Below are positions 52,795 to 63,950 of a stretch of 64,000 bases of DNA, one piece after another. Source of the stretch: Microglena sp. YARC (taxonomy: Eukaryota > Chlorophyta > Chlorophyceae > Chlamydomonadales > Chlamydomonadaceae). The position numbers were made by a program, and so were the translations under genes. Below the pieces are notes generated by a model. The model did no database searches. It was not told the DNA's origin and worked only from the letters and a program-made list of their open reading frames with translations. Positions within the stretch are counted from its first letter, which is position 1; each line of letters starts with the position of its first letter. The stretch covers positions 35,780,923 to 35,844,922 of the forward strand of contig CM039462.1 in NCBI GenBank assembly GCA_022414725.1. Reading direction: 5' to 3'.

Positions 52795-54960
52795 GATTTT
52801 TTTATGATCGGGAGGACTGTGTGTATTCCGAGTTTGGTTTTCTCAATCATTCGCTCGTTGGGTTTGACAATGCTCCCGATGATGATCGGGAGGACTGTGG
52901 GTATTCTGAGTTTGGTTTTTCTCAATCATTCGCTCGTTGGGTTTGTCAATGCTCCCGATTATGATCGGGGACTGTGGGTATTCTGAGTTTGGTTTTTCTC
53001 AATCATTTGCTCGTTGGTTTTGACAATGCTCCCGATTATGCTAGGAGGACTCTGTGTATTCGAATTTGTTTTTCTCAATCATTCGCTCGTTGGTTTGTCA
53101 ATGCTCCCGATTATGATCGGGAGGACTGTGGGTATTCTGAGTTTGGTTTTTCTCATCATTCGCTCGTTGGGTTTGACAATGCTCCCGATTGTGTTCGGGA
53201 GGACTATGGGTATGCCGCATACAAAAAAAAAAAAAAAAAAATCGGAGTACATGTTTTCTGAATCATTCACTCGTTAGGTTTGTCAGTGCTCCCGATTATG
53301 ATCGGGAGGACTGTGTGTATTCCGAATTTGGTTTTCTCAATCATTCGCTCGTTGGGTTTGACAATGCTCCGATTATGATTGGGTGGACTCTGTATATTCC
53401 GAATTTGGTTTTCTCAATCATTCGCTCGTTGGGTTTGTCAATGCTCCCGATTATGATCGGGAAGGACTATGGGTATGCCGCGTACAAAAAAAAAAAAAAA
53501 AAAAAAAATCCCGAGCACATGTTTTCTGAATCATTCGCTCGTTGAATTTGTCAGTGCTCCCGATTATGATCGGGAGGACTGTGTGTATTCCGAATTTGGT
53601 TTTCTCAATCATTCGCTTGTTGGGTTTGTCAATGCTCCGATTATGATCGGGAGGACTGTGTGTATTCCGAATTTGGTTTTTCTCATCATTCGCTCGTTGG
53701 GTTTGACAATGCTCCCGATTATGATCGGGAGGACTATGGGTATGCCGCGTACAAAAAAAAAAAAAAAAATGCGGAGTACATGTTTTCTGAATCATTCGCT
53801 CGTTGGGTTTGTCAGTGCTCCCGATTATGATCGGGTGGACTCTGTGTATTCCGAATTTGGTTTTCTCAATCATTCGCTCGTTGGGTTTGTCATTGCTCCC
53901 GATTATGATCGGGAGGACTGTGTGTATTCCGAATTTGGTTTTCTCAATCATTCGCTCGTTGGGTTTGTCAATGCTCCCGATTATGATCGGGAGGACTATG
54001 GGTATTCCGAATTTGGTTTTCTCAATCATTCGCTTGTTGGGTTTGTCAATGCTCCCGATTATGATCGGGAGGACTGTGTGTATTCCGAATTTGGTTTTCT
54101 CAATCATTCGCTCGTTGGGTTTGACAATGCTCCCGATTATGATCGGGAGGACTATGGGTATGCCGCGTACAAAAAAAAAAAAAAAAATGCGGAGTACATG
54201 TTTTCTGAATCATTCGCTCGTTGGGTTTGTCAGTGCTCCCGATTATGATCGGGTGGACTCTGTGTATTCCGAATTTGGTTTTCTCAATCATTCGCTCGTT
54301 GGGTTTGTCATTGCTCCCGATTATGATCGGGAGGACTGTGTGTATTCCGAATTTGGTTTTCTCAATCATTCGCTCGTTGGGTTTGTCAATGCTCCCGATT
54401 ATGATCGGGAGGACTATGGGTATTCCGAATTTGGTTTTCTCAATCATTCGCTCGTTGGGTTTGACAATGCTCCCGATTATGATCGGGAGGACTATGGGTA
54501 TGCCGCGTACAAAAAAAAAAAAAAAAATGCGGAGTACATGTTTTCTGAATCATTCGCTTGTTGGGTTTGTCAGTGCTCCCGAGTATGATCGGGAGGACTG
54601 TGTGCATTCCGAATTAGGTTTTCTCAATCATTCGCTCGTTGGGTTTGACAATGCTCCCGATTATGATCGGGAGAACTATGGGTATGCCGAGTACATGTTT
54701 TCTGAATCATTTGCTCGTTGGGTTTGTCATTGCTCCCGATTATCATCGGGAGGACTGTGTGTATTCCGAGTTTTCTTTTCTCAATCATTCGCTCATTGGG
54801 TTTGTCAATGCTCCCGATTATGATCGGGAGGACTGTGTGTATTCCGACGTTGGTTTTCTCAATCATTCGCTTGTTGGGTTTAATAATGCTCCCGATTATG
54901 ATCGGAGGACTATGGGTATTCTGAGTTTAGTTTTTCTCTATATCTGAATCTGGATTTTTG
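52795..54960 (+). repeat. Left arm: ~78-bp repeats built on a 20-bp palindrome
   Basis: About 27 units contain the palindrome CTCCCGATTATGATCGGGAG and 'caatcattcgctcgttgggt'. Some units carry an A15-A24 tract between 'gccgcgtac' and 'gcggagtac'. The right arm (59495-60888) is the inverted counterpart, not identical in copy number. Confidence 0.9.
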
Positions 54961-55014
54961 AATCTGAATCTGAATCTGAATCATTTGCTTTACCAACCTA
55001 TTTGTCTTCCGCAG

Positions 55015-55309
55015 GGTCTACAATGACAGTACAGTGGAAGTTAAACTCCAATCGGACGGGAAGGATTTGGGATGCGGCGTCATGGACGAATGGACCAAGG
55101 AGCGCCAAGTGCCAATGAACACCGAAGTCGTTGTTGGTGGACCAAACTTCCATATTACGGCTACGCACTCTCACTGGTTGAGGTTTCGCGGCGAATGCAG
55201 GCATATGTGCGGAGCATTCTGGTCGACACTCACCCTTGCGGAAGTCAAGACAGCCCAGTTGCTTGAAGTCACTAGCATTCGGAGGCCCATGTCAGGAGCT
55301 GGGCTATAA
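55015..55309 (+). CDS. Unrecognised gene of the element, left-arm copy (truncated)
   Basis: After the acceptor 'ttgtcttccgcag' a frame runs for 98 codons ('GGPNFHITATHSHWLRFRG', 'FWSTLTLAEVKTAQLLEV') to TAA at 55307. An inverted homologue in the other arm continues further, so this copy is cut off where the arm ends (about 55300). I do not recognise the protein. Conservation between the arms, mostly at third codon positions and with few frame breaks, supports past coding function. Confidence 0.5.
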
Positions 55310-55616
55310 GGAGATAACAATTTGAATACGATGACCTTACAAAGTTGTCGGCGATCTGTCCTCTTCGTTGATTGTAGGAAGCTGACCTCGTCGCGCCTTT
55401 CCTGACTTCTTCGCGGAGGCTGTAGGAAATGTAAAGAGTGCAGAAGTTACGCAATATCCTATCGAAATTGAAAGCGGCAAGTGCGGTCAGCACACAATGG
55501 TTGTTTCGAACGGTGTACATCCCACCGCGTACGTAACATTCAAAATGTACCTGTCAGATTGAAAATTTAACCTGAGCCACGGTGCAGCAGTACAGTCCGT
55601 TCGATTGCTCTCTTAC
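55310..55616 (-). CDS. Possible further exon in the centre of the element
   Basis: On the minus strand 55520-55272 is open ('TALAAFNFDRILRNFC', 'EEVRKGATRSASYNQRRG'). It lies downstream of the exon ending at 55617 and could be its continuation. No family match. Confidence 0.25.
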
Positions 55617-56049
55617 CGGGCGTCAGGTGAAGGCCCTTTTGGTGTACATCGAGGTGACGTCCTCCTGTCGCTAGGACCAAACTCCTCGAAATCGCTCCTG
55701 AGCTTTCCTTCGCATATCTCAACCCACGCCCTAGTTTCCTCAAGCTCTTTGTCGGCGATAAATTCGCCCTCGCCGACCCTGACAGGCTTGCTGCGCATGG
55801 TCAACCCACAACCCAAGAGCCTGAATGTGAACTGGTATCCATGATAGGGCTCCTAACGTGGGCCTCCGAATGCTAGTGACTTCAAGCAACTGGGCTGTCT
55901 TGACTTCCGCAAGGGTGAGTGTCGACCAGAATGCATCTGCTCCGCACATATGCCTGCATTCGCCGCGAAACCTCAACCAGTGAGCGTGCGTACCCGTAAC
56001 ATAGAAGTCTGGTCCACCAACAACGACTTCGATGTTCATTGGCGATGTT

Positions 56050-59040
56050 CATTTGGGGGGGCCCTACTCCAGCTATGTGTAGTAACTGGTCTTATCATCC
56101 TTAACGGTAGAACAGAAGGTGATATGCAAGGTGCACATACCTTCTTTGCAGATGGCATGGACAAGAAATCTGTCATTGATTATGCGCTAGCCGCCCCTAG
56201 TCTTCTCAACACCCCAGGAGTCAAGTTTAGTGTGGCTCCCAAGCATGACTGCCCTCTCAGGCCCGGGGGTGGAAAGTTTGACCACATGCCTATCACACTC
56301 CACATACCAGATGCTGCCCTTAGGCCTTCTCAAGGTACTATTAGTACACCTGCTGGTGGTAAACCTTCGCCCAAACTGAAATGGAAAGACAACTATGTCC
56401 AGATGTATGCACACACAATTAAGCGTGATCCAGATGTTAACCGATTACTTGACAATGCACTCCATAGCTCATCAATGGAAAGATTCAGAGAAGGGATTGC
56501 TAGTGCTATTGAACTAGCCATAAGCAAATGCACACCATGTCACAAACCTGTAGCTAAAGCGTAAGCACGGGCCCGAGAACGCATGGTATGATGATGAATG
56601 CAATCGAGTGCTAGACAGGCAGCAAAGCCAAGCAGAACATCAACATGGCTCTAGCTCTGACTTGGCTGGTTCTATGCACAAGGAGTACAAAGAGGATTCT
56701 CAGAAGAAAGAAGAGGGAGTGGCTAGAAACACGCATGGAGAACCTTCATACGAATCTTCGGCATAATCCGAAAAGTTTTTGGAAAGACGTGCGTGAGCCT
56801 AACAAGGCCACTACGGCAGATATCACAATTCATGATTGGACTGATTATTTTGCAGACCTCTTTGATGTGCAAGTAGGTATTGATCCAAGTCTGGATGCTA
56901 GGGACTTTGTCCCTCAAGCTGATGGACCTCAGATAGAGGCCGCACCAACATGGTTATGTCAAGACTTTACCACCCAGGAGGTGTTTTCTGTTCTCCAATC
57001 CCTACGGAAAAACTCCTCCCCCGGGGTAGATGGTATCCCTGCAGAATGGTACAGATTTGCTTCCCATGAGGCCAACTCCCGATTTGTACAAGCTATGACT
57101 AACCTGTTTAATCTCATCTCGAAGACTTCTTACCCCAGCCAATGGGCTGCAGCTGCCTTGGTACCCGTACCCAAATCCAAAGGCAGTGTGTATGACAAGG
57201 ACAACTATCGAGGTCTTGCGGTGAGCAACTCCATAGGAAAGATCTTCTCCCTTTGCATGCTACGTAGACTAGATGATTGGTCAGAAGAATTCAACCTCAG
57301 AGCCGCTGGCCAATATGGATTTAGAAGTGGTAAGGGTACTGCAGATGCATCATTCATTCTTAACCATATTGTAGATAAATATAGAGAAAAGAAAAAACCA
57401 CTCTTTGTGGCTTTTGTTGATTTCAAGAAGGCTTATGATTGGGTCAACAGAGACTTGCTATGGGATTGCTTAGCAAGGCTAGGAGTCAAGACCCCTATCT
57501 CAGTATTCTGAAGTCCATGTATAATCATGTTGTTTTCCAAGTTCGCCTACATGGGGACATTGGATCCTCCTTTCCATCCCTTGTAGGAGTTAAACAGGAG
57601 ACCCCCTATCCCCACTCCTATTCGGTCTGTTCATTGATAGAATTGAATCGTTCCTCCAATCCAAGCTCCCAAATGTAGGGCTGAGCTTAGGGGAAAGATT
57701 CTGCAACTGTTACTTTATGCTGATGACCTAGCTATAATGGCAGAATCCCCGGCAGATATGCAAGCGATGCTTGACTGCCTGAGAGATTTCTGCGAGGCTA
57801 CTAAGATGGCTGTGAATATAAAGAAAACTGAGATTGTCGTTTTCAACAAACAATTCTGTGATGAGGCCCGCATGGATCCTGATTACAAATTTGTCTATGA
57901 TGGAGCACAACTTTCTACAAAGTTATCTTTTATCTACTTGGGATCCCTCTTTGTGGATGGTGACTCAAGCAATCGTGCAAAAGCTGCTTTTTCTAGGATG
58001 CTCACTAAGGCCCAAAAGGCACACCACATGCTTCGTAGGCGATGCATACTATGGAGATATACAATATTGATATTCTCACCCACCTGTTTGATTCTCTTGT
58101 ACAACCTATCCTGAATTTTGGCTGTGAGGTGTGGGCTCCTTCTATTCTGAACAACACACTTATCTCAAATGACCATGCTTGTGAGAAATGGCATAGAGGT
58201 ATACTTAAACAAATGTTGGTGTTTGCCAATCTACTACATCCAATATTATCATGGAAGAGCTGGGTAGAACCCGTTGTGTTTTGCTTGGCTTAAACAAGCT
58301 TTGCGCTTTCTGGAACAAGACCATACATAAAGAACCTGAGGATCTCATTAGAATGGCTCTTGAGGAATCTTTTGACTCCAACACTGGCTGGGTTCATGAC
58401 TTGCGTTGTGCTCTCCACAAGCTAGGATCCAGTAAAAACATCAACATTTTGGAGGCTGTCGATGTCGAAGGTATTATGTCTGAAGTTTTTGAGTCATGGA
58501 GGTTTAAGTACCCAAGTGACACCAATGCAGTTAGAGACATCCCTGAGAGAAGGGTTGGCTTTAAACGCCTCCGGATACCAAAAATGGTTCGCAGCCAACA
58601 GCAATGATGAGAATGGCTTGATTCCCTTTACATCCGCCTTACATAAGCAGGATCAGATTCGTTCTATAGCACAGTTTAGAATGGGTTCCCATTGGCTGAA
58701 CACAGAAAGAATGAGGGTGGTGGATAGAGCACACATCCCTCGCTCAATGAGACACTGTCAAATGTGTGGGGTTCCAAAAAACTGAGGATGAAATGCATAT
58801 GTTTGAGTTGCCCTTTTTATAATGATATTCGCCTCCGCTACCAGAATCTGTTTACAGATATTTATAGGCATGTCCATGAGGATACCGACTTAACCGTATG
58901 GAATGTGGAATTCTGCGATTCCACATTCAGAACCTTTATGAATGGAAATGGCACTAAGTCTTTTGGAGCAACCTAGCCGACTATCTTTCTACTTGTAGAA
59001 GAGCAAGACAGGAAGCCCTGGACTGCTTAGTGGCACCCGT
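56050..59040 (+). pseudogene. LINE ORF (endonuclease end + reverse transcriptase), several frameshifts
   Basis: It begins in the C-terminal part of an APE-type endonuclease ('GLIILNGRTEGDMQGAH', 'KKSVIDYALAAPSLL' and 'FDHMPITLHI' in place of the usual SDH). Then come the linker, the RT domain (YADD at 57716-57727) and the zinc-knuckle-like C-terminus. Compared with copy 1 it has single-base gains or losses near 56553, 56606, 56625, 56690, 57490, 57680, 58040, 58216, 58270, 58545 and 58780, many in homopolymers. Confidence 0.8.
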
Positions 59041-59314
59041 AATTTATTATCCCTTTTTTTTCTTCTTGAGACTTCTCATTTGTTAGCTTCTTACCTCCGC
59101 CACTGTAAGTGGTTGAGATCTGGTCCGGCTCTAAGGGGTTTAATACCTACGCCACCAAAACGGTGTTGGGAGTTTGGTTTGTTTGTCCTCGACACACCCC
59201 TGATGTAATGGGGTTTTTTGCTTTGTGGGTGCTTTTTCTTTTTGTTTAAAGCACAGAGTCTCATACACCCTCGCGGTGTCAAGTAGACTTCAACATGTAA
59301 TGTAATGTAATGTA
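59041..59314 (+). other. LINE 3'-UTR and (TGTAA)n tail
   Basis: It is almost identical to the minus-strand sequence 31281-31000. It includes 'ctaaggggtttaataccta' and a T-rich stretch before four to five TGTAA units. Confidence 0.8.
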
Positions 59315-59494
59315 ATTGGCACTTGGCGCTCCTTGGTCCATTCGTCCATGACGCCGCATCCCAAATCCTTCCCGTCCGATTGGAGTTTTACTTCCACGGT
59401 ACTGTCATTGAAGACCCTGCGGAAAGACAATAGGTTGGTAAAGCAAATGATTCAGATTCAGATTCAGATTCAAAATCAGATTCAGATTTAGAGA

Positions 59495-60888
59495 AAAACC
59501 AAACTCAGAAAACCCATAGTCCTCCCGATCATAATCGGGAGCATTGTCAAACCCAACGAGCGAATGATTGAGAAAACCAAATTCGGAATACACACAGTCC
59601 TCCCGATCATAATCGGGAGCACTGACAACCCAACGAGCGAATGATTCAGAAAACATGTACTCGCATTTTTTTTTTTTTTTTTTTTACTCGGCATACCCAT
59701 AGTCCTCCCGATCATAATCGGGAGCATTGTCAACCCAACGAACGAATGATTGAGAAAAACCAAACTCAGAATACCCACAGTCCTCCGATCACAATCGGGA
59801 GCATTATTAAACCAAGCGAGCGAATGATTGAGAAAACCAAATTCGGAATACACATAGTCCTCCCGATCATAATCGGGAGCATTGTCAAACCCAACGAGCG
59901 AATGATTGAGAAAACCAAATTCGGAATACACACAGTCCTCGCCGATCATAATCGGAAGCATTGACAAACCCAGCGAGCGAATGATTGAGAAAACCAAATT
60001 CGGAATAGACATAGTCCTCCCGATCATAATCGGGAGCATTGTCAACCCCAACGAGCGAATGATTGAGAAAACCAAATTCGGAATACACACAGTCCTCCCG
60101 ATCATAATCGGGAGCACTGACAAACCAACGAGCGAATGATTGAGAAAACCAAATTCGGAATACACACAGTCCTCCCGATCATAATCGGGAGCACTGACAA
60201 CCCAACGAGCGAATGATTCAGAAAAACATGTACTCGGCATTTTTTTTTTTTTTTTTGTACTCGGCATACCCATAGTCCTCCCTATCATAATCGGGAGCAT
60301 TGTCAAACCCAACGAACGAATGATTGAGAAAAACCAAACTCAGAATACCCACAGTTCCTCCCGATCACAATCGGGAGCATTGACAAACCCAGCGAGCGAA
60401 TGATTGAGAAAACCAAATTCGGAATACACATAGTCCTCCCGATCATAATCGGGAGCATTGTCAAACCCAACGAGCGAATGATTGAGAAAACCAAATTCGG
60501 AATACACACAGTCCCCCGATCATAATCGGGAGCACTAACAAACCCAAACGAGCGAATGATTCAGAAAACATGTACTCGCATTTTTTTTTTTTTTTTTACT
60601 CGTCATACCCATAGTCCTCCCTATCATAATCGGGAGCATTGTCAAACCCAACGAACGAATGATTGAGAAAACCAACTCAGAATACCCACAGTCCTCTTGA
60701 TCATAATCGGGAGCATTGTCAAACCCAACGAGCGAATGATTGAGAAAAACCAAACTCAGAATACACACAGTCCTCCCGATCATAATTGAGAGCATTGTCA
60801 AACCCAACGAGCGAATGATTGAGAAAACCAAATTCGGAATACACATAGTCCTCCCGATCATAATTGGGAGCATTGACAAACCCAACGA
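59495..60888 (-). repeat. Right arm: inverted counterpart of the 78-bp palindrome repeats
   Basis: It shares the palindrome, the 'cccaacgagcgaatgattga' word and the T15-T18 tracts (59668, 60241, 60581) with the left arm in reverse orientation. Confidence 0.9.
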
Positions 60889-60917
60889 CCCTATTCGCTT
60901 GAAGTCACCTACTACAC

Positions 60918-61058
60918 TGCTAGCTGCCAGGCAGATGCCTGGTCACCAGCTGCTAGAGTGGGTGTCGGACCTAAGCCCGGCACCGTTACTGATACAGCTA
61001 TAGGCTGTATCATAAACATTCCCCCAATCCCAGGAATTCTGGGTACCAGAATTCCTGG
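60918..61058. repeat. Three consecutive hairpins between right arm and transposase-like gene
   Basis: Perfect inverted repeats: CCAGGCA/TGCCTGG at 60927-60942 (inside a longer imperfect one), GATACAGC/GCTGTATC at 60991-61011, and a 13-bp pair CCAGGAATTCTGG/CCAGAATTCCTGG at 61030-61058 with loop GTA. Confidence 0.8.
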
Positions 61059-61340
61059 ATTCCACAACACAAGTCATAAGGAGTAAGCCAGACAAATATT
61101 CCCGTGGAGAAGAAAAGTAGGGGGAAAGCTATCCTAAAACAGTCAAGGCGTAGGTATGACATCCGTGAAAAACTGTATGAACAGTATCCAAAGCTCTTCT
61201 TGCACGCATCTGCTGATGCAATGGACAACAAGAAGACTAATCTTCCTCAGTCACGCCACTTCTCACATACAAAGAAGACTGCAGGAGGTGAACTTCTAAA
61301 GACACGCATCATGGGTGCGTACAATACAGCGCATGTAGGA

Positions 61341-61372
61341 CATGTCCTCCCGATCATAATCGGGAGCATACA
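61341..61372 (-). repeat. Palindrome copy in transposase intron 1
   Basis: 'cctcccgatcataatcggga' plus flank, the same palindrome as in the arms. Confidence 0.8.
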
Positions 61373-62057
61373 CAGTATTTAAAACTTGAAATGATTACTT
61401 AACAAAATAATGCTAATATTCTGACCTTCATGTTTCCTTCATGTTAACTCAGGATTATTCTCCCCAGGAAGAGGCTTCATTGGTTATTGGGCTTTGCCAC
61501 TCTACTCGCAGTCCATCAATCTGACTATATCATGCTTCCAACATTTCTTCAACCGGGTCCTTGAAGAAGAGGGGCAGCTTCCACCGTATTGCTTCTTGCA
61601 AATGGACAACGCGGCAAAGGACAACAAGAACGCTTTCATGTTCGCATACTTGTCCTTGTTGGTTGAGATGAACTGGTTTGAGGAAGTGTACGTCCATTTC
61701 CTCCCTCCCGGACACACACATAGCAATCTTGACCAAAAGTACTCTGTGATCTCGCAAGGGTTAAAGAACATGGAAGTGTACACCCTGGACCATCTGATGG
61801 GCATTGTTGGTAACTTATTCAAGAGAATGGGCCTTACACAAGGCAAGACGTCGTGACCTCTATAGGGGACTTCTCCGCTGTCCTCCTAGACAACGTTTAC
61901 AAGTTGTTCGGTCATGGCACTAGCACCGTCAAAGGAGTTAATCGCCGTTTACACGCATTCAAGATAACGAAAGGTCCCAACGGGAGAGTCGGTAAGAATA
62001 CTTGATATACTGATATTTACAAATTAAATGCTACCGTGCGTGTATGTACTGTCTGCA

Positions 62058-62230
62058 CAATGCTCCCGATCATGCTCGGGAGGAATATGGGTGTGGCCAT
62101 GTCCTCATTGATTTACATGTACAGTCTTCAATAGAAATTAAATGATACAAAGGAAGTTGTACCTAGGACCTAGGATGTATTATCCAAGGATGCTCCCGAG
62201 TATAGTCGGGAGGAATATGGGTGTCCTAAA
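62058..62230 (+). repeat. Two palindrome copies in transposase intron 2
   Basis: 'ctcccgatcatgctcgggag' (62064) and 'ctcccgagtatagtcgggag' (62193), each followed by 'gaatatgggtgt'. The changes keep the stem paired. Confidence 0.8.
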
Positions 62231-63618
62231 TGATTCACTAATATACAATACATATTTGCACACCAACAATTGCAGGGTCTATTACAAGGAGTATGACGAG
62301 TCAGGATCTTGGAGAGGACAGTGGGGACAATGACGGCTTGAACCTATTTACGTCCTCCAAGGCTTCCCACTGGTGGACACCAGAACAGTATTTAAGGAAG
62401 CCCCCAAGATCAAGATTGAAGAGCTCGAGAATATCGAGGCAAACTGGGCGGCTGTCTGGAAGACTATTCATAATGAGAAGCCCGGAGGTGACGTCCTTGC
62501 AGGCCACATGGCCGATGGTCCTGTACAAACCGCCGGTGACGACCGTGCAGGACCCGTAGCTGATGTCCGTGTACGACACGCAGCGGAGGACCTTCTAGAA
62601 CCAGCAGCCGATGACCAGCAGCTGATGGATGAACCAGCAGCCGATGGCCCATCCCATGCCCAGTCCTTCAAACATATTGCAGAGAAGCTTCGTGAAACTT
62701 GGGAAGCCAGCAATAAGTGGTGGACTGATTTCTTCAACGTTGAGAAGAGTTATTGGAGCACTCAACCAGATGATGCTGTGACTGGGGAGTACCCGAAAGA
62801 CCAACATTTTTGTCGACTTCCCATCGGAGTTGTCCGCAACCAGTCGTGTTCTGACACAGTCTGAGAAATCAATGGCCAAGCGCTTGATAGCAGCATTGGA
62901 TGACTTGTCCATGGATGTGTGTCAGACATTTTACCTGCAAGTAACGAGATTGCCAAGACTATGAAGGTCGCACACACTTTGGAGACTACTATGGAAAGGC
63001 CAGAGGAGGAGGATGTGTTGTACTTATATTCTTCACAAGGGACGAAGCCGGATAGAAGAATAGCCTACGAGCCCACTACTGATTTGGTTGTTGGTCATGT
63101 CGCTGTGGTCAAGGTACAAATGGATGACTCTAGCGGATTGAGAGGATGGGACGTGGTGGAGGTCAAATCACTACCAGTGAATGGAGAAGTGGAATGTGTG
63201 TATTTAAAGCCCTTGTACTCTGGGGCTCAGAAGTTGGTGTACACTGAAACACAATACCCCAACTTGGCCAGAAGATTGGATGGACCACAAGCTTGTGCCT
63301 ATTACCGTGGGGGTGAGGAGAAAAGCAACATGGACGGGCGATATTCCCATTGACGCATTTCAATTTAGCTGCGAACCCACCAAGGGTATGAAGATCCAGA
63401 GAAAGTACCACACAAGCATGCTCCTAGCTTGTCAATCCATTGAGAAGGACACCAGGGCAGAGGCTGTGCAATCGGATGGAGACAATGCAGACATTGCTGA
63501 GGAGGAGGAGATGGAGGAGGAGGAAGATGGGGATGGGGACATGGAGGAGGAGAAGGATGAGGAGGAGGAGGACGAGGAGGGGGGGGGGAGGAGGAGGAGT
63601 AAGATGTTTGACACATAG

Positions 63619-63950
63619 CCGTTTTTTACTAAATTAGAAAAAATTAAAATGAATTATACTTACGATTTTTATTGTAAGATGTAAAAGCTGAATTCTGCCT
63701 GCCGACTTATAACCGTCCGCTTTCCCTTTATTTCTTACAATTATAATTGTAAGACACGAATTGATGTTAACACCTTTTGTTACAAAATATGGCATTTCAA
63801 CGTTGTAACATTCGCAATCTGTACGTTTCTCCGTCTTTCAAGCTCATTTCAAGCATATTTTGTCAAAATTGACTACAATCTTACGATTTTTATCGTAAGA
63901 TTGCATTTGAAAAGCATCAAAAGACCCCCAAAAAGTGATTGTAAGATTGG
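63619..63950 (+). repeat. Right subterminal palindromes
   Basis: CTTACGAT...ATTGTAAG (63661-63680), TTACAATTATAATTGTAA (63736-63753) and TCTTACGAT...ATCGTAAGA (63880-63901), then a single 'gattgtaagattgg' next to the TIR. They match the left-end palindromes in core sequence. Confidence 0.75.

Larger units (their letters stand above)
56038..59320 (+). mobile_element. LINE copy 2, nested in the right arm, with 6-bp target duplication
   Basis: The body 56044-59314 is flanked by ATTGGC at 56038-56043 and 59315-59320. It ends in (ATGTA)n. Removing it restores the arm sequence seen inverted at 55100-55130. It is 5'-truncated inside the endonuclease. Confidence 0.9.
55617..59418 (-). pseudogene. 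Unrecognised gene of the element, right-arm copy, split by the LINE
   Basis: Exon 59418-59321 (acceptor 'gtctttccgcag' above it) continues at 56040-55617 once the LINE is removed. It encodes 'HWLRFRGECRHMCG' and 'FWSTLTLAEVKTAQLLEV', then after one frameshift near 55850 'GYQFTFRLLGCGLTMRSK', an acidic helix 'EETRAWVEICEGKLRSDF' and a basic tail, ending at donor 'ccg/gtaaga' (55617). It is longer than the left-arm copy. Function unknown. Confidence 0.5.
61079..63618 (+). pseudogene. DDE-transposase-like gene of the element (DUF7869-like), with frame breaks
   Basis: Three exon blocks are visible. 61079-61334 has a basic start and 'DAMDNKKTNLPQ'. About 61453-61991 has 'CFLQMDNAAKDNKNAF' and 'HFLPPGHTHSNLDQKYS', ending at a 'gtaaga' donor. 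About 62277-63618 has 'YKEYDESGSWRGQW', 'DLVVGHVAVVKVQMD' and an acidic C-terminus. The order D-(M)-D..K-T-N-L-P, L-Q-M-D-N and G-H-T-H-x-x-x-D matches, from memory, large uncharacterised eukaryotic proteins with an RNase H-like core (DUF7869). I infer that this is the transposase. Breaks: a shift near 61845, TGA at 62331-62333, shifts near 62815, 62925 and 63280. Introns contain copies of the element's palindrome. Confidence 0.6.

Noticed and set aside
52974..54823. Overlapping 200-260-codon frames in the left arm
   Set aside because: The 78-bp unit is a multiple of three and contains no stops in some frames. Poly-Lys runs are the A-tracts.
52795..60888. Assembly-generated palindrome
   Set aside because: The arms differ in copy number, A-tract placement, point changes and length of the unknown gene. 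An artefact would give near-identical arms.
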